From positions 186,001-250,000 of the forward strand of contig NZ_JACCJZ010000010.1 in NCBI RefSeq assembly GCF_013425765.1: a DNA stretch of 64,000 bases, in the 5' to 3' direction. The notes under the pieces were generated by a model. The model had not been told where the DNA came from. It searched no databases and saw only the letters and a program-made list of their open reading frames with translations. A program made the position numbers and the translations under genes. Below are positions 52,934 through 63,617 of this stretch, piece by piece (position 1 is the stretch's first letter; each line of letters starts with the position of its first letter). The DNA is from Luteimonas deserti. GTDB lineage: Bacteria > Pseudomonadota > Gammaproteobacteria > Xanthomonadales > Xanthomonadaceae.

Positions 52934-55075
52934 CTAGCGCCGGCGCGCGCCGAGCAGCATCAGGCTGCGGTCGCCACGTTCGATCACCGCCCCGCCGTCG
53001 AGCAGCTCGTCGCGATCGGGATCGGCGGTGTCGATGAGGACCTCCCATCGCACGTCCGGATCCGCCGGCAGCGCGAACCGCACGGCGACCGAGCTGGCAT
53101 TGGCGAGGATGACCAGGGTGGTGTGCGCCGCCGGCGTCCGCAGCCCGCTGTCCGGCGCCCGGCCATCGAGCCGCACCATCAGCGCGCGGGCCTCGGGGTC
53201 TTCCCACTGGCCGGGCGAGAGCTCGGCCCCGTCCGGCGCGAGCCAGCCGATGTCGCGCAGCCCGAGGGTCTCGTCGAACCGGCCGTCGAACCAGCGCGTG
53301 CGCCGCAGCAGCGGATGTGAGCGGCGCAGCGTCGCCAGGCGCGCGACGAAGCGTGACAACGCACGCCCACCCTCGCTGCCTGCCCGCTCCCAGTCCAGCC
53401 ACGCGATCTTATTGTCCTGGCAGTAGGCGTTGTTGTTGCCCTGCTGGGTGTGTCCGAACTCGTCGCCCGAGAGCAGCATCGGCGTGCCCTGCGACAGCAG
53501 CAGGGTGGCGAGGAAGTTGCGCTTCTGCCGATCGCGCAGGGTGTTGATCGCCGCGTCGTCGGTCTCGCCCTCGGCGCCGTAGTTGGCCGAGAGGCTGTGG
53601 TCGTGGCCGTCGCGGTTGTCCTCGCCGTTGGCGATGTTGTGCTTGTCGGCGTAGCTGACCAGGTCGTGCAGGTTGAATCCGTCGTGCGCGGTGACGAAGT
53701 TCACCGACGAACGCGGGCGGCGGCCGCGATGGTCGAACAGGTCTGCCGAGCCGGTGAAACGCCGCGCGAACTCGGCCAGCTGGCCACCATCGCCGCGCCA
53801 GTAGGCGCGCATGGTGTCGCGGTACTTGTCGTTCCATTCCGACCAGCCCGGCGGGAAGTTGCCGACCTGGTAACCACCCGGGCCGATGTCCCAGGGCTCG
53901 GCGATCAGCTTGGTCTGCGCCAGCAGCGGATCCTGGCCCACCGCATCGAGGAAACCGCTGCTGCGGTCGAAGCCGTGCGGCTCGCGGCCGAGGATGGTCG
54001 CCAGGTCGAAACGAAAGCCGTCGACATGCATCTGGTCGGCCCAGTAGCGCAGCGAATCGTTGACCATGCGCAGCGCGCCGGCATTGGTCAGGTCGAAGGT
54101 GTTCCCGGTGCCGGTGTCGTTGATGTAATAGCGGCGATCCTGGGCCAGGCGGTAGTAGCTGGCGTTGTCGATGCCCTTGAACGACAGCGTGGGCCCCAGC
54201 TCGTTGCCTTCGGCGGTGTGGTTGTAGACCACGTCCAGCAACACCTCGATGCCGGCCTGGTGCAGGTGCGCGACCATCTGCTTGAACTCGGCGATGTTGC
54301 CGCTGGCCAGATAACGCGGGTGCGGGGCGAAGAAGCCGATCGAGTTGTAGCCCCAGTAGTTGCGCAGGCCGCGCTCGAGCAGATGCTGGTCGTCGACGAA
54401 GGCGTGGATGGGCAGCAGTTCGATCGCGGTGACGCCGATGTCCTTGAGATGCGCGATGACCGCATCGTTCTTGATCGCCGAGAACGTGCCGCGGGCGCCC
54501 TCCGACACCTGCGGATGCCGCATCGTCAGACCGCGCACGTGTGCCTCGTAGATGACCGTCCTGTCCCAGGGCGTGTGCAGGCGGCGGTCGTCACCCCAGG
54601 TGTGCGCCGGATCGACCACCGCGGCCTTGGGCATGTAGGCCGCACTGTCGCGGCGGTCGAAGCTCAGGTCGGCGTCGCGGTGACCGATCGTGTAGCCGAA
54701 CAGGTGCGGCGCCCATTTCAGTTCGCCGACGATCTGCCGGGCGTAGGGATCGAGCAGCAGCTTGTTCGGATTGAAGCGGTGGCCGGCGTCGGGCGCATAC
54801 GGCCCGTGCACGCGGTAGCCGTAGAGCTGGCCCGGTCGCACGTCGGGCAGGTAGCCGTGCCAGACCTCGTCGGTGTGCTCGGGCAGGGTGATGCGTTCCT
54901 GCTCGCGGCCGCGCGCATCGAACAGGCACAGGTCCACGCGCGTGGCGTTGGCCGAGTACAGGGCGAAGTTGACGCCCAGTCCGTCCCAGGTCGCGCCCAG
55001 CGGAAACGGGCGACCTTCGCGGATCCGCGAGCGCTGGCGCAGGCGCTCGGGCGTCGCCCGTCCCGCGGCGCTCAA
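52934..55075 (-). CDS. glgX: Glycogen debranching enzyme
   Basis: 713 residues with a TTG start at 55075 that shares bases with the stop of the DUF2934 gene (TTGA). The first convincing family sequence is GRPFPLGATWDGLGVNFALYSANA. GH13 marks: DVVYNHTAEG, the nucleophile in DGFRFDLATILGRE, the acid in LIAEPWDIGPGGYQ and NFVTAHDGFNLHDLV. GlgX cleaves alpha-1,6 branches in phosphorylase limit dextrins, and in trehalose-making bacteria it prepares chains for TreY. It is the last gene of the operon. Confidence 0.96.
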   Translation of the reverse strand: MSAAGRATPERLRQRSRIREGRPFPLGATWDGLGVNFALYSANATRVDLCLFDARGREQERITLPEHTDEVWHGYLPDVRPGQLYGYRVHGPYAPDAGHRFNPNKLLLDPYARQIVGELKWAPHLFGYTIGHRDADLSFDRRDSAAYMPKAAVVDPAHTWGDDRRLHTPWDRTVIYEAHVRGLTMRHPQVSEGARGTFSAIKNDAVIAHLKDIGVTAIELLPIHAFVDDQHLLERGLRNYWGYNSIGFFAPHPRYLASGNIAEFKQMVAHLHQAGIEVLLDVVYNHTAEGNELGPTLSFKGIDNASYYRLAQDRRYYINDTGTGNTFDLTNAGALRMVNDSLRYWADQMHVDGFRFDLATILGREPHGFDRSSGFLDAVGQDPLLAQTKLIAEPWDIGPGGYQVGNFPPGWSEWNDKYRDTMRAYWRGDGGQLAEFARRFTGSADLFDHRGRRPRSSVNFVTAHDGFNLHDLVSYADKHNIANGEDNRDGHDHSLSANYGAEGETDDAAINTLRDRQKRNFLATLLLSQGTPMLLSGDEFGHTQQGNNNAYCQDNKIAWLDWERAGSEGGRALSRFVARLATLRRSHPLLRRTRWFDGRFDETLGLRDIGWLAPDGAELSPGQWEDPEARALMVRLDGRAPDSGLRTPAAHTTLVILANASSVAVRFALPADPDVRWEVLIDTADPDRDELLDGGAVIERGDRSLMLLGARRR

Positions 55076-55248
55076 TGCGCACTCCCGGTGTCGAGGCCCA
55101 GATCCTCGTGCTCGGCGCGCAGTTCGGCATCGACCAGGCGCTCGGCCATGGCCCAATGCCGGTCGGCCTGACCGTCGGGCCTGCCCTCCGCTTCCCAGAC
55201 TTCGCGTGCCAGTTCCCGGATCCGGGCGTTGCGTTGCTGCTCGTCCAT
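55072..55248 (-). CDS. DUF2934 small protein in the trehalose operon
   Basis: 58 residues, too short to be found by a 60-residue cut-off. It begins MDEQQRNARIRELAREVWEA, then RPDGQADRHWAMAERLV, ending LGLDTGSAH. This pattern (IR..A..W..EGRP.G....HW..AE..) is typical of DUF2934, a family often found beside glycogen/trehalose genes. The start is three bases after the treY stop, and its stop overlaps glgX. Its role is unknown; tight coupling to treY and glgX suggests it acts with them or on their expression. Confidence 0.82.
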   Translation of the reverse strand: MDEQQRNARIRELAREVWEAEGRPDGQADRHWAMAERLVDAELRAEHEDLGLDTGSAH

Positions 55249-55251
55249 TCG

Positions 55252-57765
55252 TCACCCGTCGTCGCGGATCAACACCGCGACAGGAAATATCTGCCAGAGA
55301 TCGGCGACCATGTGGTCGCCTCCATTGAATTCGCGCCCACTGCAGGCGTCGCGCCAGCGGCCCTCCTGCAACGACAGCTGCGTGCGGGTCCAGGCGTCCG
55401 GTTGCCATGCCGGTGCATCCGGCCGCACGCGCAGGGCGGCGGATGCGCGCGGGATCGCCACGATCAGCGCAGCGCCGTCATGGCGTCGTGTAAATACGAG
55501 CACGCCATCGGCGTCTTCACCTTCCGCCTTCAGTGGCGCGTAATCGCCTGCCGCAAACAGCGGCGGCTGCGCGCGCCGCAGCGCCAGCAACTGTTGCCAT
55601 ACCCGACTCTTGATGCCGCCCCCTCGCCAGTGCGTATGCGCATCGTGGGGAGCGTCTAGCCAGCTGCGACGCACTGCGTAGTCCACCGGGCGGCGGTTGT
55701 CCGGATCGACCAGGCTCAGGTCCCAGCCTTCGCAGCCCTGGTAGAGATCCGGCACGCCCGGCACGCACAACTGCAGCGTCGCCTGCGCGAGGCCGAGCAC
55801 CGCGCCGGGCGCGGCGATGCGTTCTGCAGCCTGGGCAAGAAGCAGGCGCGCAGCGCCATCAGCGAATGCCGCGTCGCGCAGCGCGCCCGCGGCAGCTTCG
55901 TAACGGATGTCCGGATCGAGCCAGGAACTGCGCAGCTTGGCTTCGCGCAGGGCTTTTTCCTGCCAGCCGGCGACGCGCCTGCGCAATGCGTCGACGCCGG
56001 CATCGTCGTCGGCGTGCAGGTCGGGCGGCCATGCACCGACGATAGTCTGCCAGAGCATCCAGCGATCACCGCCATCGACCGCCGCGCAGGCCTCCGGCAC
56101 GGCGGCTTCGATCGCCGCCACGCGCGTTGCCCAGTCGTGCGGATCGCTGGCGAGCACCGCCAGCCGCGCACGCACGTCGGCGCCGCGCTTGTGGTCGTGG
56201 GTGCTGGTGGCGACCAGGGCACGCGGGCCGCGCGCGGCGGCCTTGCGATGGAAGACCGCAGGCGGGCAGGCGAGCGACACCGGATGGCTGCCGACCTCGT
56301 TGCGCGAGATCAGCGCGCCGTGGCGATAGAACGCGGTGTCCTCGACCGACTTCGCGTTCAACGGTGCCGAGAGCTGCTCGCAGGCGGTGCGCAATGCGGC
56401 AGCGGCATCGCCCGGTCGCTGCAGCAGGTCGTCGACGAGGCCATCGATCGCGCGCTGCAGGGCCGCGTCGACGCCGCGCGCACGTGCGCGATCGGCCGCC
56501 TGCCGCCAGCGCGCCAGATCCTCGGGCTGCATCCCGTCGCGTGGCGCATAGGTGCGGTACACCGGGAACTCGGCGAGCACGGCATCCAGCGCACGGTGCA
56601 GCAGCGGCGCGCCGAGTTCCTCCAGCGCGGAGTCGCGAACGATCGCCGCATCGAGCAGACGACCGGTGCGCGCGCGTTCCGCGGCCAGGGCCCCCTGCAG
56701 CAACTGCGTCCGCGCGAGGTGTTCTTCGCCGACGAAATCGCCGCTGCGGCCACTGTGCGCACGCCACTGCGCGACCAGCTGCGGTTCGCCGTCCGGTTCG
56801 AGCAGCACGCCGCCCACCTGGTCCATGAAGTCGTAGCCGGTGGTGCCGTCGCAATCCCAGTTCCCGGGCAGCGTTTCATCGGGTGCGAGGATTTTCTCGA
56901 CCAGCAACACGGGTCTGTCCGTCCCCGGCGCGGCAGCATCGAGCGCTTTTCGCAGTTGTTGCAGATACGCGCGCGGGTCGGCGAGACCATCGACATGATC
57001 GATGCGCACGCCATCGATGAGGCCTTCGCCGAGCAGGCGCAGCGGCAGCGCGTGCACCGCGTCGAACACGTCGGGGCGTTCGATGCGCAGCGCGGCGAGC
57101 CCGGTGACGTCGAAGAAGCGCCGGTAATTGATCAGGCTGTTGCCGGTGCGCCACCAGGCGAGCCGGTAGGGCTGCTCCAGCACCAGCGCATGCAGGTGCT
57201 GCGGGGCAGCGTTGACTGCTTCGCACCAGGCCGTCGCATCCGATTGCGCGGCCCCCTGCACCGGGTACTGGCTGCCGTGATGGTCGAGCACCACGCCGCG
57301 TCCGGTCGGCGCCACGCGCAGTACGCCTGCGTCGACGGCTTCACGCAACGGACGGTCGAGGACCGGCAGCCACAGGCGTCCATTGCGGCCCGGCGCGTCC
57401 CAGTCGATGTCGAACCACCGGGCATGTTCGGCGTCCCGGCCATGGGCGAGCACGTCCCACCACCAGGCATTGTCCGCATGCGTCGCCATGTGGTTGGGCA
57501 CGATGTCGATGAGCACGCCCATGCCCGCATCGCGCGCCGCCATCGCCAGTGCGCGGAATCCTGCCTCGCCACCGAGCGCCTCGCTGATGCGGGTGGGATC
57601 GACCTGGTCGTAGCCATGGGTCGAGCCCGGGGTCGCCACGCCGATCGGCGACAGGTACAGATGGCTGATGCCGAGCGCGGCGAAGTAGTCGAGCTGCGCG
57701 CGCGCGGCATCGAAGGGGAAATCGGCGTGCAGTTGCAGACGGACGGTGGCGCGCAGCGGGGTCAT
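55252..57765 (-). CDS. treY: Malto-oligosyltrehalose synthase
   Basis: 837 residues from ATG 57765, overlapping malQ by four bases. It converts the reducing end of a malto-oligosaccharide into a trehalose unit. It opens TVRLQLHADFPFDAARAQLDYFAALGISHLYLSP, then DIVPNHMA, the nucleophile region LIDGVRIDHVDGLADP, the acid in VEKILAPDE and PGVPDLYQGCEGWDLSLVDPDNRRPVDY near the end. These are the GH13_26 hallmarks. With TreZ (next but one upstream) it releases trehalose from glycogen-like chains. Confidence 0.96.
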   Translation of the reverse strand: MTPLRATVRLQLHADFPFDAARAQLDYFAALGISHLYLSPIGVATPGSTHGYDQVDPTRISEALGGEAGFRALAMAARDAGMGVLIDIVPNHMATHADNAWWWDVLAHGRDAEHARWFDIDWDAPGRNGRLWLPVLDRPLREAVDAGVLRVAPTGRGVVLDHHGSQYPVQGAAQSDATAWCEAVNAAPQHLHALVLEQPYRLAWWRTGNSLINYRRFFDVTGLAALRIERPDVFDAVHALPLRLLGEGLIDGVRIDHVDGLADPRAYLQQLRKALDAAAPGTDRPVLLVEKILAPDETLPGNWDCDGTTGYDFMDQVGGVLLEPDGEPQLVAQWRAHSGRSGDFVGEEHLARTQLLQGALAAERARTGRLLDAAIVRDSALEELGAPLLHRALDAVLAEFPVYRTYAPRDGMQPEDLARWRQAADRARARGVDAALQRAIDGLVDDLLQRPGDAAAALRTACEQLSAPLNAKSVEDTAFYRHGALISRNEVGSHPVSLACPPAVFHRKAAARGPRALVATSTHDHKRGADVRARLAVLASDPHDWATRVAAIEAAVPEACAAVDGGDRWMLWQTIVGAWPPDLHADDDAGVDALRRRVAGWQEKALREAKLRSSWLDPDIRYEAAAGALRDAAFADGAARLLLAQAAERIAAPGAVLGLAQATLQLCVPGVPDLYQGCEGWDLSLVDPDNRRPVDYAVRRSWLDAPHDAHTHWRGGGIKSRVWQQLLALRRAQPPLFAAGDYAPLKAEGEDADGVLVFTRRHDGAALIVAIPRASAALRVRPDAPAWQPDAWTRTQLSLQEGRWRDACSGREFNGGDHMVADLWQIFPVAVLIRDDG

Positions 57766-59639
57766 GCGTCGAGGTTCCTTGCGGCAGCGAACGCGCGCAG
57801 GCGCGCGGCGAGCGCCGGGGTGTCGTCGACGGCCGTGGGCAGGCGGCGCCGCCAGTTGGGGTGTTCGTCGACGGTGCCGGGCAGGTTGGGTTGTTCCTCG
57901 AGCCCCAGTGCGTCCTCGACCGGCAGCAGCGCAAGCGGCGCCGGCGAGGCGGCGGCATACGCCGCCCACGCGACCGGCCCGGTCGCGCCGATCGCGTCGA
58001 GGCAGGCGGCATCGAGCGCGGCGACATCGTCGGCACGGGCCTCGCGCTGCGTCTGTAGTACGTCGCCCGGCACCGCGTCGATGCGCGCGCGCCATTCGAG
58101 ATCGCGGCCCTGCGCCCATCCCGCCAGCGTGGGCAGGTCGTGGGTCGTGGTGGTCGCGATCGCGTCGCGGCGCCAGCGCTTCGGGGGCAGGAAGGCGCCC
58201 TCGGCGTCGCGGGTGAACGGCAGGACGTCGATGCCCAGCACGCCGCGCCGCGCGAGCGTGTCGCGCAGGCCCGGCGGTACGACGCCGAGATCCTCGCCGA
58301 TGACGATGCAGCGCTGCCGCCACGACTCCAGGGCCACCAGGTTGAGCAGGTCCTGCAGCGGATACTGCAGGTAGGCCCCGGCCGACGAGGGCGCGCCCCG
58401 TGGCACCACCCACAAGCGCATCAGACCGAGGATGTGATCGATGCGCACGCCGCCGCGCGCGTGCATGGTGGCGCGCAGCAGCGCGCGGAACGGGGCATAG
58501 CCAGTGCGGCGCAGTCCGGCAGCACTGTAGCCGGTGACCCCCCAGACCTGCCCGGCCGCATTGAAGGCGTCCGGCGGCGCGCCCAGTTCCAGGCCCTGCA
58601 GCACCGCGTCGGGCCAGGCCGCAGCCTCGGCGCCCGCGGGATCGAAGCCGACGGCGATGTCGGCGATCAGCCCGAGACCCATGCCGCGATCGCGTGCCGC
58701 GCGCTGTACGCCGGCCCAGCTGCGCTCGGCGAGCCATTGTGCGAAGCGGTGAAAGCCCGGCTCGCCGTCGCCGTGGTCGCGCGCGGCGTGGCGCGCGAAC
58801 GCCTCTAGCGCGTCGCCGCCCGCCATCTCGAACTCGGCGAGATCGGCGCGCAGGCCCTCGGCGAGATGTCCGCGGGCGGCGTACAGGGCCCGCAGACGGC
58901 GCCATCGTGCCGCCGTGGCGGCGGGCCAATCGATCAGTGCGTCGTCGCCGGCAGGCGCCGTCGCCACGTGGCCACACGCGGCGGCGACGACATCCGCGCC
59001 CAGGACCAGGGCCGGCGCGGCATGGACGGGATCGAAACGGCGGCGGTCACTGGGCGAATACGGGCTGCACACCCCCGTGCACGGCCGGGCCGCATGCACC
59101 GGGCTCAGCGCGACCGCGTCGCCGCCCGCAGCCGCCACGCGGTAGACCCAGTCGAGCACGCCGGCCGCATCGCCCACGCCGCCGTCATCGGTCTGGCGGG
59201 TCGAGTACACCTGCACGCCCACCCCCCAGGCCCGCGGCGCCGGCAGGTCGAGGGCATCCGCCACGCTGTAGCAGCGCGGCGGGGCGACCGCCAGGCTGTG
59301 GGACGCACCGGCGCGGCGGAACCGCCAGTCGCCCGGGCGTGCAGGCGCGCGGGCCATGCCGCGCCCGTCGACCGCCATCTCCACTTCCTCGCCGTCCTCG
59401 TGGATCAGCGTCAGCAGGCCGGCCTCCACCCCGGCCAGATGCACCGGCCCGGACGCCTCGGCGGTGACCAGAGGCGGCAGGCCGGGCGGGTCGAGTGCCG
59501 CATCGCCCTGTGCCGCGTCCATCGCGGCGAGGATCGCGTGCAGGTCCGCGTCGGCGACCGTCCGGCCGATGCCGGCCGCGTCTTCCCAATGACGGCACAG
59601 GCCGGCGGCGCTGGCCCGTGCATGCAGCGATGCGCTCAT
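57762..59639 (-). CDS. malQ: 4-alpha-glucanotransferase (amylomaltase)
   Basis: 625 residues. It transfers maltosyl chains between glucans (GH77). The catalytic region shows GLIADIAVGFDPAGAE, the nucleophile in GGVRIDHILGLMRLWVVPRG, the acid in IVIGEDLGVVPPGLRDTL and TTTTHDLPTLAGWAQGRDL. An N-terminal beta-rich domain (residues ~1-130) is present, as in longer MalQ forms. Coupled by four-base overlaps to both treZ and treY. It lengthens short chains so TreY and the branching enzyme can use them. Confidence 0.94.
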   Translation of the reverse strand: MSASLHARASAAGLCRHWEDAAGIGRTVADADLHAILAAMDAAQGDAALDPPGLPPLVTAEASGPVHLAGVEAGLLTLIHEDGEEVEMAVDGRGMARAPARPGDWRFRRAGASHSLAVAPPRCYSVADALDLPAPRAWGVGVQVYSTRQTDDGGVGDAAGVLDWVYRVAAAGGDAVALSPVHAARPCTGVCSPYSPSDRRRFDPVHAAPALVLGADVVAAACGHVATAPAGDDALIDWPAATAARWRRLRALYAARGHLAEGLRADLAEFEMAGGDALEAFARHAARDHGDGEPGFHRFAQWLAERSWAGVQRAARDRGMGLGLIADIAVGFDPAGAEAAAWPDAVLQGLELGAPPDAFNAAGQVWGVTGYSAAGLRRTGYAPFRALLRATMHARGGVRIDHILGLMRLWVVPRGAPSSAGAYLQYPLQDLLNLVALESWRQRCIVIGEDLGVVPPGLRDTLARRGVLGIDVLPFTRDAEGAFLPPKRWRRDAIATTTTHDLPTLAGWAQGRDLEWRARIDAVPGDVLQTQREARADDVAALDAACLDAIGATGPVAWAAYAAASPAPLALLPVEDALGLEEQPNLPGTVDEHPNWRRRLPTAVDDTPALAARLRAFAAARNLDA

Positions 59640-61396
59640 GCCGCGTCCCGCCAGCGCAGCAGGAACGTATCGGGGGGCAGCACGGCGTCGTCCGGGGCGC
59701 CGTCACTGCGGTAGTGGCCCGCGCCGGAGGGGATGCCCGCCGCGGCGAGATCGATCGGCGCGTCGCCCAGGTTCAGCACCGCGTCGAGGCGGCGTTCCGC
59801 GTCGCGCCATGCGGCGTGGACCACGCCCGGCGCGAGGACACCCGCGCCATCGGCGCGCAGGTCGCACAGGCGCGGCGTGAGCTGCGCCCGGCGCACCGCG
59901 AGCAGCGCGGTGAACCAGGCCACCCAGCGCGCACCTTCGGTGGTCCCCGCATCGGCGATCGCGACGCGCGCGGCTTCGAATGTGGCCTCGGCGTTCGGGT
60001 CGGGAATGCGCGCGCGCCGGGCAGGATCGGCGAAGGCCGCGAACTGCGCGAATTCGCGCCGACGTCCCTCCCGCACCGCCTCGTCGAGCGGCGGCGGAAA
60101 GTCGGCGAAGAACGGGAAGGGCTGGCGCGCGCCCCAGGGCTCGCCCATGAAAAACAGCGGCACCATCGGGGTCAGTGCGGTCAGCGCCAGCGCCGCGCGC
60201 AGGCGGGGTTCGGCGAGCGACGTGACCAGGCGGTCACCGAAGGCCCGGTTGCCGATCTGGTCGTGGTTCTGTGCGAACGCGACGAAGTGGCAGGGCGCGA
60301 CCTGCGCGCTGGGTTCACCGCGCACGTGCCCGCGCGGATCCGGCTGCCCCTGGTAGGCGAAGCCTTCGCCGAGCACCCGCGCCAGATGTGCTTCGGGCGC
60401 ATCGGCAAAGGCCGCGTAGTACCCCTCGCGCTCACCGGTCAGCAGCACGTGCAGCGCATTGTGGAAATCGTCGTTCCACTGCGCGTCGTAGCCATCCGGC
60501 CCGAGCCACGATGCGGTATTGCCCTCGTTCTCCAGCACCAGGTGCACGTGGCGGTCCGGCGGCAGGCTGGCACGGATCGCGTCGCGCAGCTGGTCCAGGA
60601 ACGCCGGCGGCGCGATGGCGTGCACCGCATCCAGGCGCAATCCGTCGATGCGGTAGTCGTGCAGCCACATCAGTGCGTTGTCGATGAAGTAGCGCCGCAC
60701 CTGCGGCCGGGTGAAGTCGATCGCCGCGCCCCAGGGCGTGGCGACGTCGTCGCGGAAAAAATCCGGCGCATAGGCGGAGAGATGATTCCCGTGCGGCCCG
60801 AAGTGGTTGTAGACCACGTCGAGGAACACCTGCAGACCCAGCCCGTGCGCCGCGTCGACCAGCGCCTTGAGCGCGTCCGGCGACCCGTAGGCCGACGCCG
60901 GGGCATACGGCAGCACGCCGTCGTACCCCCAGTTGCGCCGGCCCGGGAATTCCGCGACCGGCATCAGCTCCACCGCGGTGATGCCCATCGCCGCGAGCGC
61001 GGGCAACTGCCGCTGCAGGCCGGTGTAGCCACCGCAGGCGCCGACGTGCGCCTCGTACAGCACGACCTCGTTCCACGGGCGCCCGTGCCAGGCGGTGTGG
61101 TGCCATGAGTAGGCGTCGGGATCGTGCACCGCCGACGGTCCGTCGACACCTTCGGGCTGCCAGCGCGAGGCGGGGTCGGGCACCGTCGCGGCGTCGAGCC
61201 GGTACCGGTAGCGCAGGCCCGGCCGGCCGGGATGCGAGAGCGAGAACCCGCCGTGGCCGTCGGGCGACATCGGCACCGGCGCGGCGTCCTCCGGCACCAG
61301 CCAGGCCTGCGTGCAGGCCGGGGCCCACACCGCGAAGTGCACCGAGTCGCCGTCCAGTCGCGCGCCCCATGCGGGCGTCGTGCTCAGTCCTCGCAT
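59636..61396 (-). CDS. treZ: Malto-oligosyltrehalose trehalohydrolase
   Basis: 586 residues from ATG 61396, overlapping glgB by 13 bases. It splits trehalose from the end made by TreY (GH13_10). It has [18 protein letters not shown] (N-terminal module), [30 protein letters not shown], the nucleophile in [16 protein letters not shown], the acid in [15 protein letters not shown] and [15 protein letters not shown]. Length is normal. In order glgA-glgB-treZ-malQ-treY-DUF2934-glgX it completes the glycogen-to-trehalose route. Confidence 0.96.
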   Translation of the reverse strand: MRGLSTTPAWGARLDGDSVHFAVWAPACTQAWLVPEDAAPVPMSPDGHGGFSLSHPGRPGLRYRYRLDAATVPDPASRWQPEGVDGPSAVHDPDAYSWHHTAWHGRPWNEVVLYEAHVGACGGYTGLQRQLPALAAMGITAVELMPVAEFPGRRNWGYDGVLPYAPASAYGSPDALKALVDAAHGLGLQVFLDVVYNHFGPHGNHLSAYAPDFFRDDVATPWGAAIDFTRPQVRRYFIDNALMWLHDYRIDGLRLDAVHAIAPPAFLDQLRDAIRASLPPDRHVHLVLENEGNTASWLGPDGYDAQWNDDFHNALHVLLTGEREGYYAAFADAPEAHLARVLGEGFAYQGQPDPRGHVRGEPSAQVAPCHFVAFAQNHDQIGNRAFGDRLVTSLAEPRLRAALALTALTPMVPLFFMGEPWGARQPFPFFADFPPPLDEAVREGRRREFAQFAAFADPARRARIPDPNAEATFEAARVAIADAGTTEGARWVAWFTALLAVRRAQLTPRLCDLRADGAGVLAPGVVHAAWRDAERRLDAVLNLGDAPIDLAAAGIPSGAGHYRSDGAPDDAVLPPDTFLLRWRDAA

Positions 61397-63606
61397 TCCA
61401 GCCACAACGTGGCCAGCGGCGGCAGGGTGAGGTGAAGCGACTGCGCATGTCCGTGCATCGGATCGGGTGATGTCGGCAGGCCGCCGCCATTGCCGACGTT
61501 GCTGCCGCCGTAGAAGGCGCTGTCGGTATTGAGCACTTCGCGCCAGCGGCCCGCGCGCGGCACGCCGACGCGGTAGTCGTGGAGCACCTGCGGGGTCATG
61601 TTGCTCACCGCGAGCAGCACGCCGCCGCCGGTGCGGTCGTGGCGGACGAAGGCGAATACGCTGTTGGCGTGGTCGTCGCCGACGCTCCACTCGAAACCAC
61701 CGGGGCGATCGTCGTCGACATGCAGCGCGGGCCGGGTGCGCAGGCCGTGGTTGAGGTCGCCGACCAGACGCTGCAGGCCCGCATGGCGCGGCTCCGACAG
61801 CAGGTGCCAGTCCAGCGCGTGGTCGTGCGACCACTCACGGCGTTGGCCGAGCTCGCCGCCCATGAACAGCAGCTTGCGTCCCGGGTGCGCCCACATGAAA
61901 CCGAGGTAGGCCCGCAGGTTGGCATGCTGCTGCCAGTCGTCGCCGGGCATCTTGGACAGCAGCGAGCCCTTGCCGTGCACCACCTCGTCGTGCGACAGCG
62001 GCAGAACGAAGCGCTCGGAATACGCGTAGACCATGCCGAAGGTCATCTCGCTGTGGTGGTGCTGGCGATGCACCGGATCGCGCTGCATGTACTGCAGCGT
62101 GTCGTGCATCCAGCCCATGTTCCACTTGTGCGAGAAGCCGAGCCCGCCCTGCGCCGTGGGCGCGGTGACGCCCGGCCACGCGGTGGATTCTTCGGCCATC
62201 ACCCACACGCCCGGATGGCGGCTGCGGATCTCGTCGTTGAGCCGGCGCAGGAACGCCACCGCCTGCAGGTTCTCGCGCCCGCCGTGCTCGTTGGGCACCC
62301 ACTCGCCCTCGCCGCGGCTGTAATCGCGGTAGAGCATCGAGGCGACCGCGTCCACACGCAGTCCGTCGAGATGGAAGCGCTCGATCCAGTCGAGCGCGCT
62401 CGCCACCAGGTAGGCGGCCACCTCGTTGCGACCGTAGTTGTAGATCAGGGTGTTCCAGTCGCGGTGCACGCCCTCGCGCGGATCGGCGTGCTCGTACAGT
62501 GCGGTACCGTCGAAGCGCTGCAGGCCGTGGGCATCGTCCGGAAAATGCGCGCCCACCCAGTCGACGATGACGCCGAGGCCGGCGCCGTGACAGGCGTCGA
62601 CGAAACGCGCGAAACCGGCGGGGTCGCCATGCCGGGCGGTGGGGGCGAACAGCCCGACCGGCTGGTAGCCCCAGGAGCCGCCGAACGGGTGCTCGCTCAC
62701 CGGCAACAGCTCGATGTGGGTGAAGCCCAGACCGGTCGCGTAGGGCACCAGTGCGGCGGCGAGGGCGTCCCAGTCGAGCGGACCGCCGTCGGCGGCACGT
62801 CGCCACGATGCGGCGTGCACCTCGTAGATGCTGATCGGCGCATCGGGCGCATCCGCGCGGGCGGCCATCCATGCGTGGTCCGACCATGCGTAGGACTCGC
62901 GCGACGGCACGATCGACGCGGTGGCCGGCGGCGGCTCGGTACGCCGGGCGAGCGGGTCCGCCTTCTGCTGCAGGCGGCTGCCGTCGTTCACGGTGATCGC
63001 GTATTTGTAGCGCTGTCCGGCAAGCTCCTCGGCCAGGAACAGTTCCCACACACCGGCATCGTGGCGCAGGCGCATCGGATGGCGGCGCTCGTCCCAGCCG
63101 TTGAAGTCGCCGACCACGGCGACCCGTCGTGCATTGGGGGCCCAGACGGCGAACCGGGTGCCGGCGATGCCCTCGTGCTCGCAGGCGTAGACACCAAGCG
63201 CGCTGCGCACGGCGTCGGGATCGCCGTTGGCCAGGCGCTGGATCGTCGCTGCGTCGATGACGTTGCCGAAGCGGTACGGGTCCTCGGTCTCGTGCAGGCC
63301 GTCGGGCCATGCGATCCGCAGCCGGTAGGGGCAGACCGACGGCAACACGGCCTCGAACAGGCCGCGCGGATCCACCTGCTGCATCGGCACGTCGACGCCG
63401 TCGGCCAGCAGCGTCGCGGCCTGCGCGCCCTGGAGCATGACCCGCACGCGACAGCGTCCGTCGGAGAGGCGGCACGGCCCGAGCAGCGCGAACGGATCCG
63501 CCGGCTGCCCGTCGAGAAGCGCGTCGAGGGCGGGGGCGCGGTCAGACGGCATGCCGTCGGCCGCGCCGGGATCGAGCATGTGGCCGGGTTCGTATCCGTC
63601 GTCCAT
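61384..63606 (-). CDS. glgB: 1,4-alpha-glucan branching enzyme
   Basis: 740 residues from ATG 63606; the open frame reaches 63678 but overlaps glgA. It adds alpha-1,6 branches to glycogen. The two N-terminal modules are present ([29 protein letters not shown]), then [25 protein letters not shown], the nucleophile in [19 protein letters not shown], the acid in [15 protein letters not shown] and [15 protein letters not shown]. Full two-module length is typical of proteobacteria. 11 bases after glgA. Confidence 0.96.
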   Translation of the reverse strand: MDDGYEPGHMLDPGAADGMPSDRAPALDALLDGQPADPFALLGPCRLSDGRCRVRVMLQGAQAATLLADGVDVPMQQVDPRGLFEAVLPSVCPYRLRIAWPDGLHETEDPYRFGNVIDAATIQRLANGDPDAVRSALGVYACEHEGIAGTRFAVWAPNARRVAVVGDFNGWDERRHPMRLRHDAGVWELFLAEELAGQRYKYAITVNDGSRLQQKADPLARRTEPPPATASIVPSRESYAWSDHAWMAARADAPDAPISIYEVHAASWRRAADGGPLDWDALAAALVPYATGLGFTHIELLPVSEHPFGGSWGYQPVGLFAPTARHGDPAGFARFVDACHGAGLGVIVDWVGAHFPDDAHGLQRFDGTALYEHADPREGVHRDWNTLIYNYGRNEVAAYLVASALDWIERFHLDGLRVDAVASMLYRDYSRGEGEWVPNEHGGRENLQAVAFLRRLNDEIRSRHPGVWVMAEESTAWPGVTAPTAQGGLGFSHKWNMGWMHDTLQYMQRDPVHRQHHHSEMTFGMVYAYSERFVLPLSHDEVVHGKGSLLSKMPGDDWQQHANLRAYLGFMWAHPGRKLLFMGGELGQRREWSHDHALDWHLLSEPRHAGLQRLVGDLNHGLRTRPALHVDDDRPGGFEWSVGDDHANSVFAFVRHDRTGGGVLLAVSNMTPQVLHDYRVGVPRAGRWREVLNTDSAFYGGSNVGNGGGLPTSPDPMHGHAQSLHLTLPPLATLWLECED

Positions 63607-63617
63607 GGCGTCGGGGG

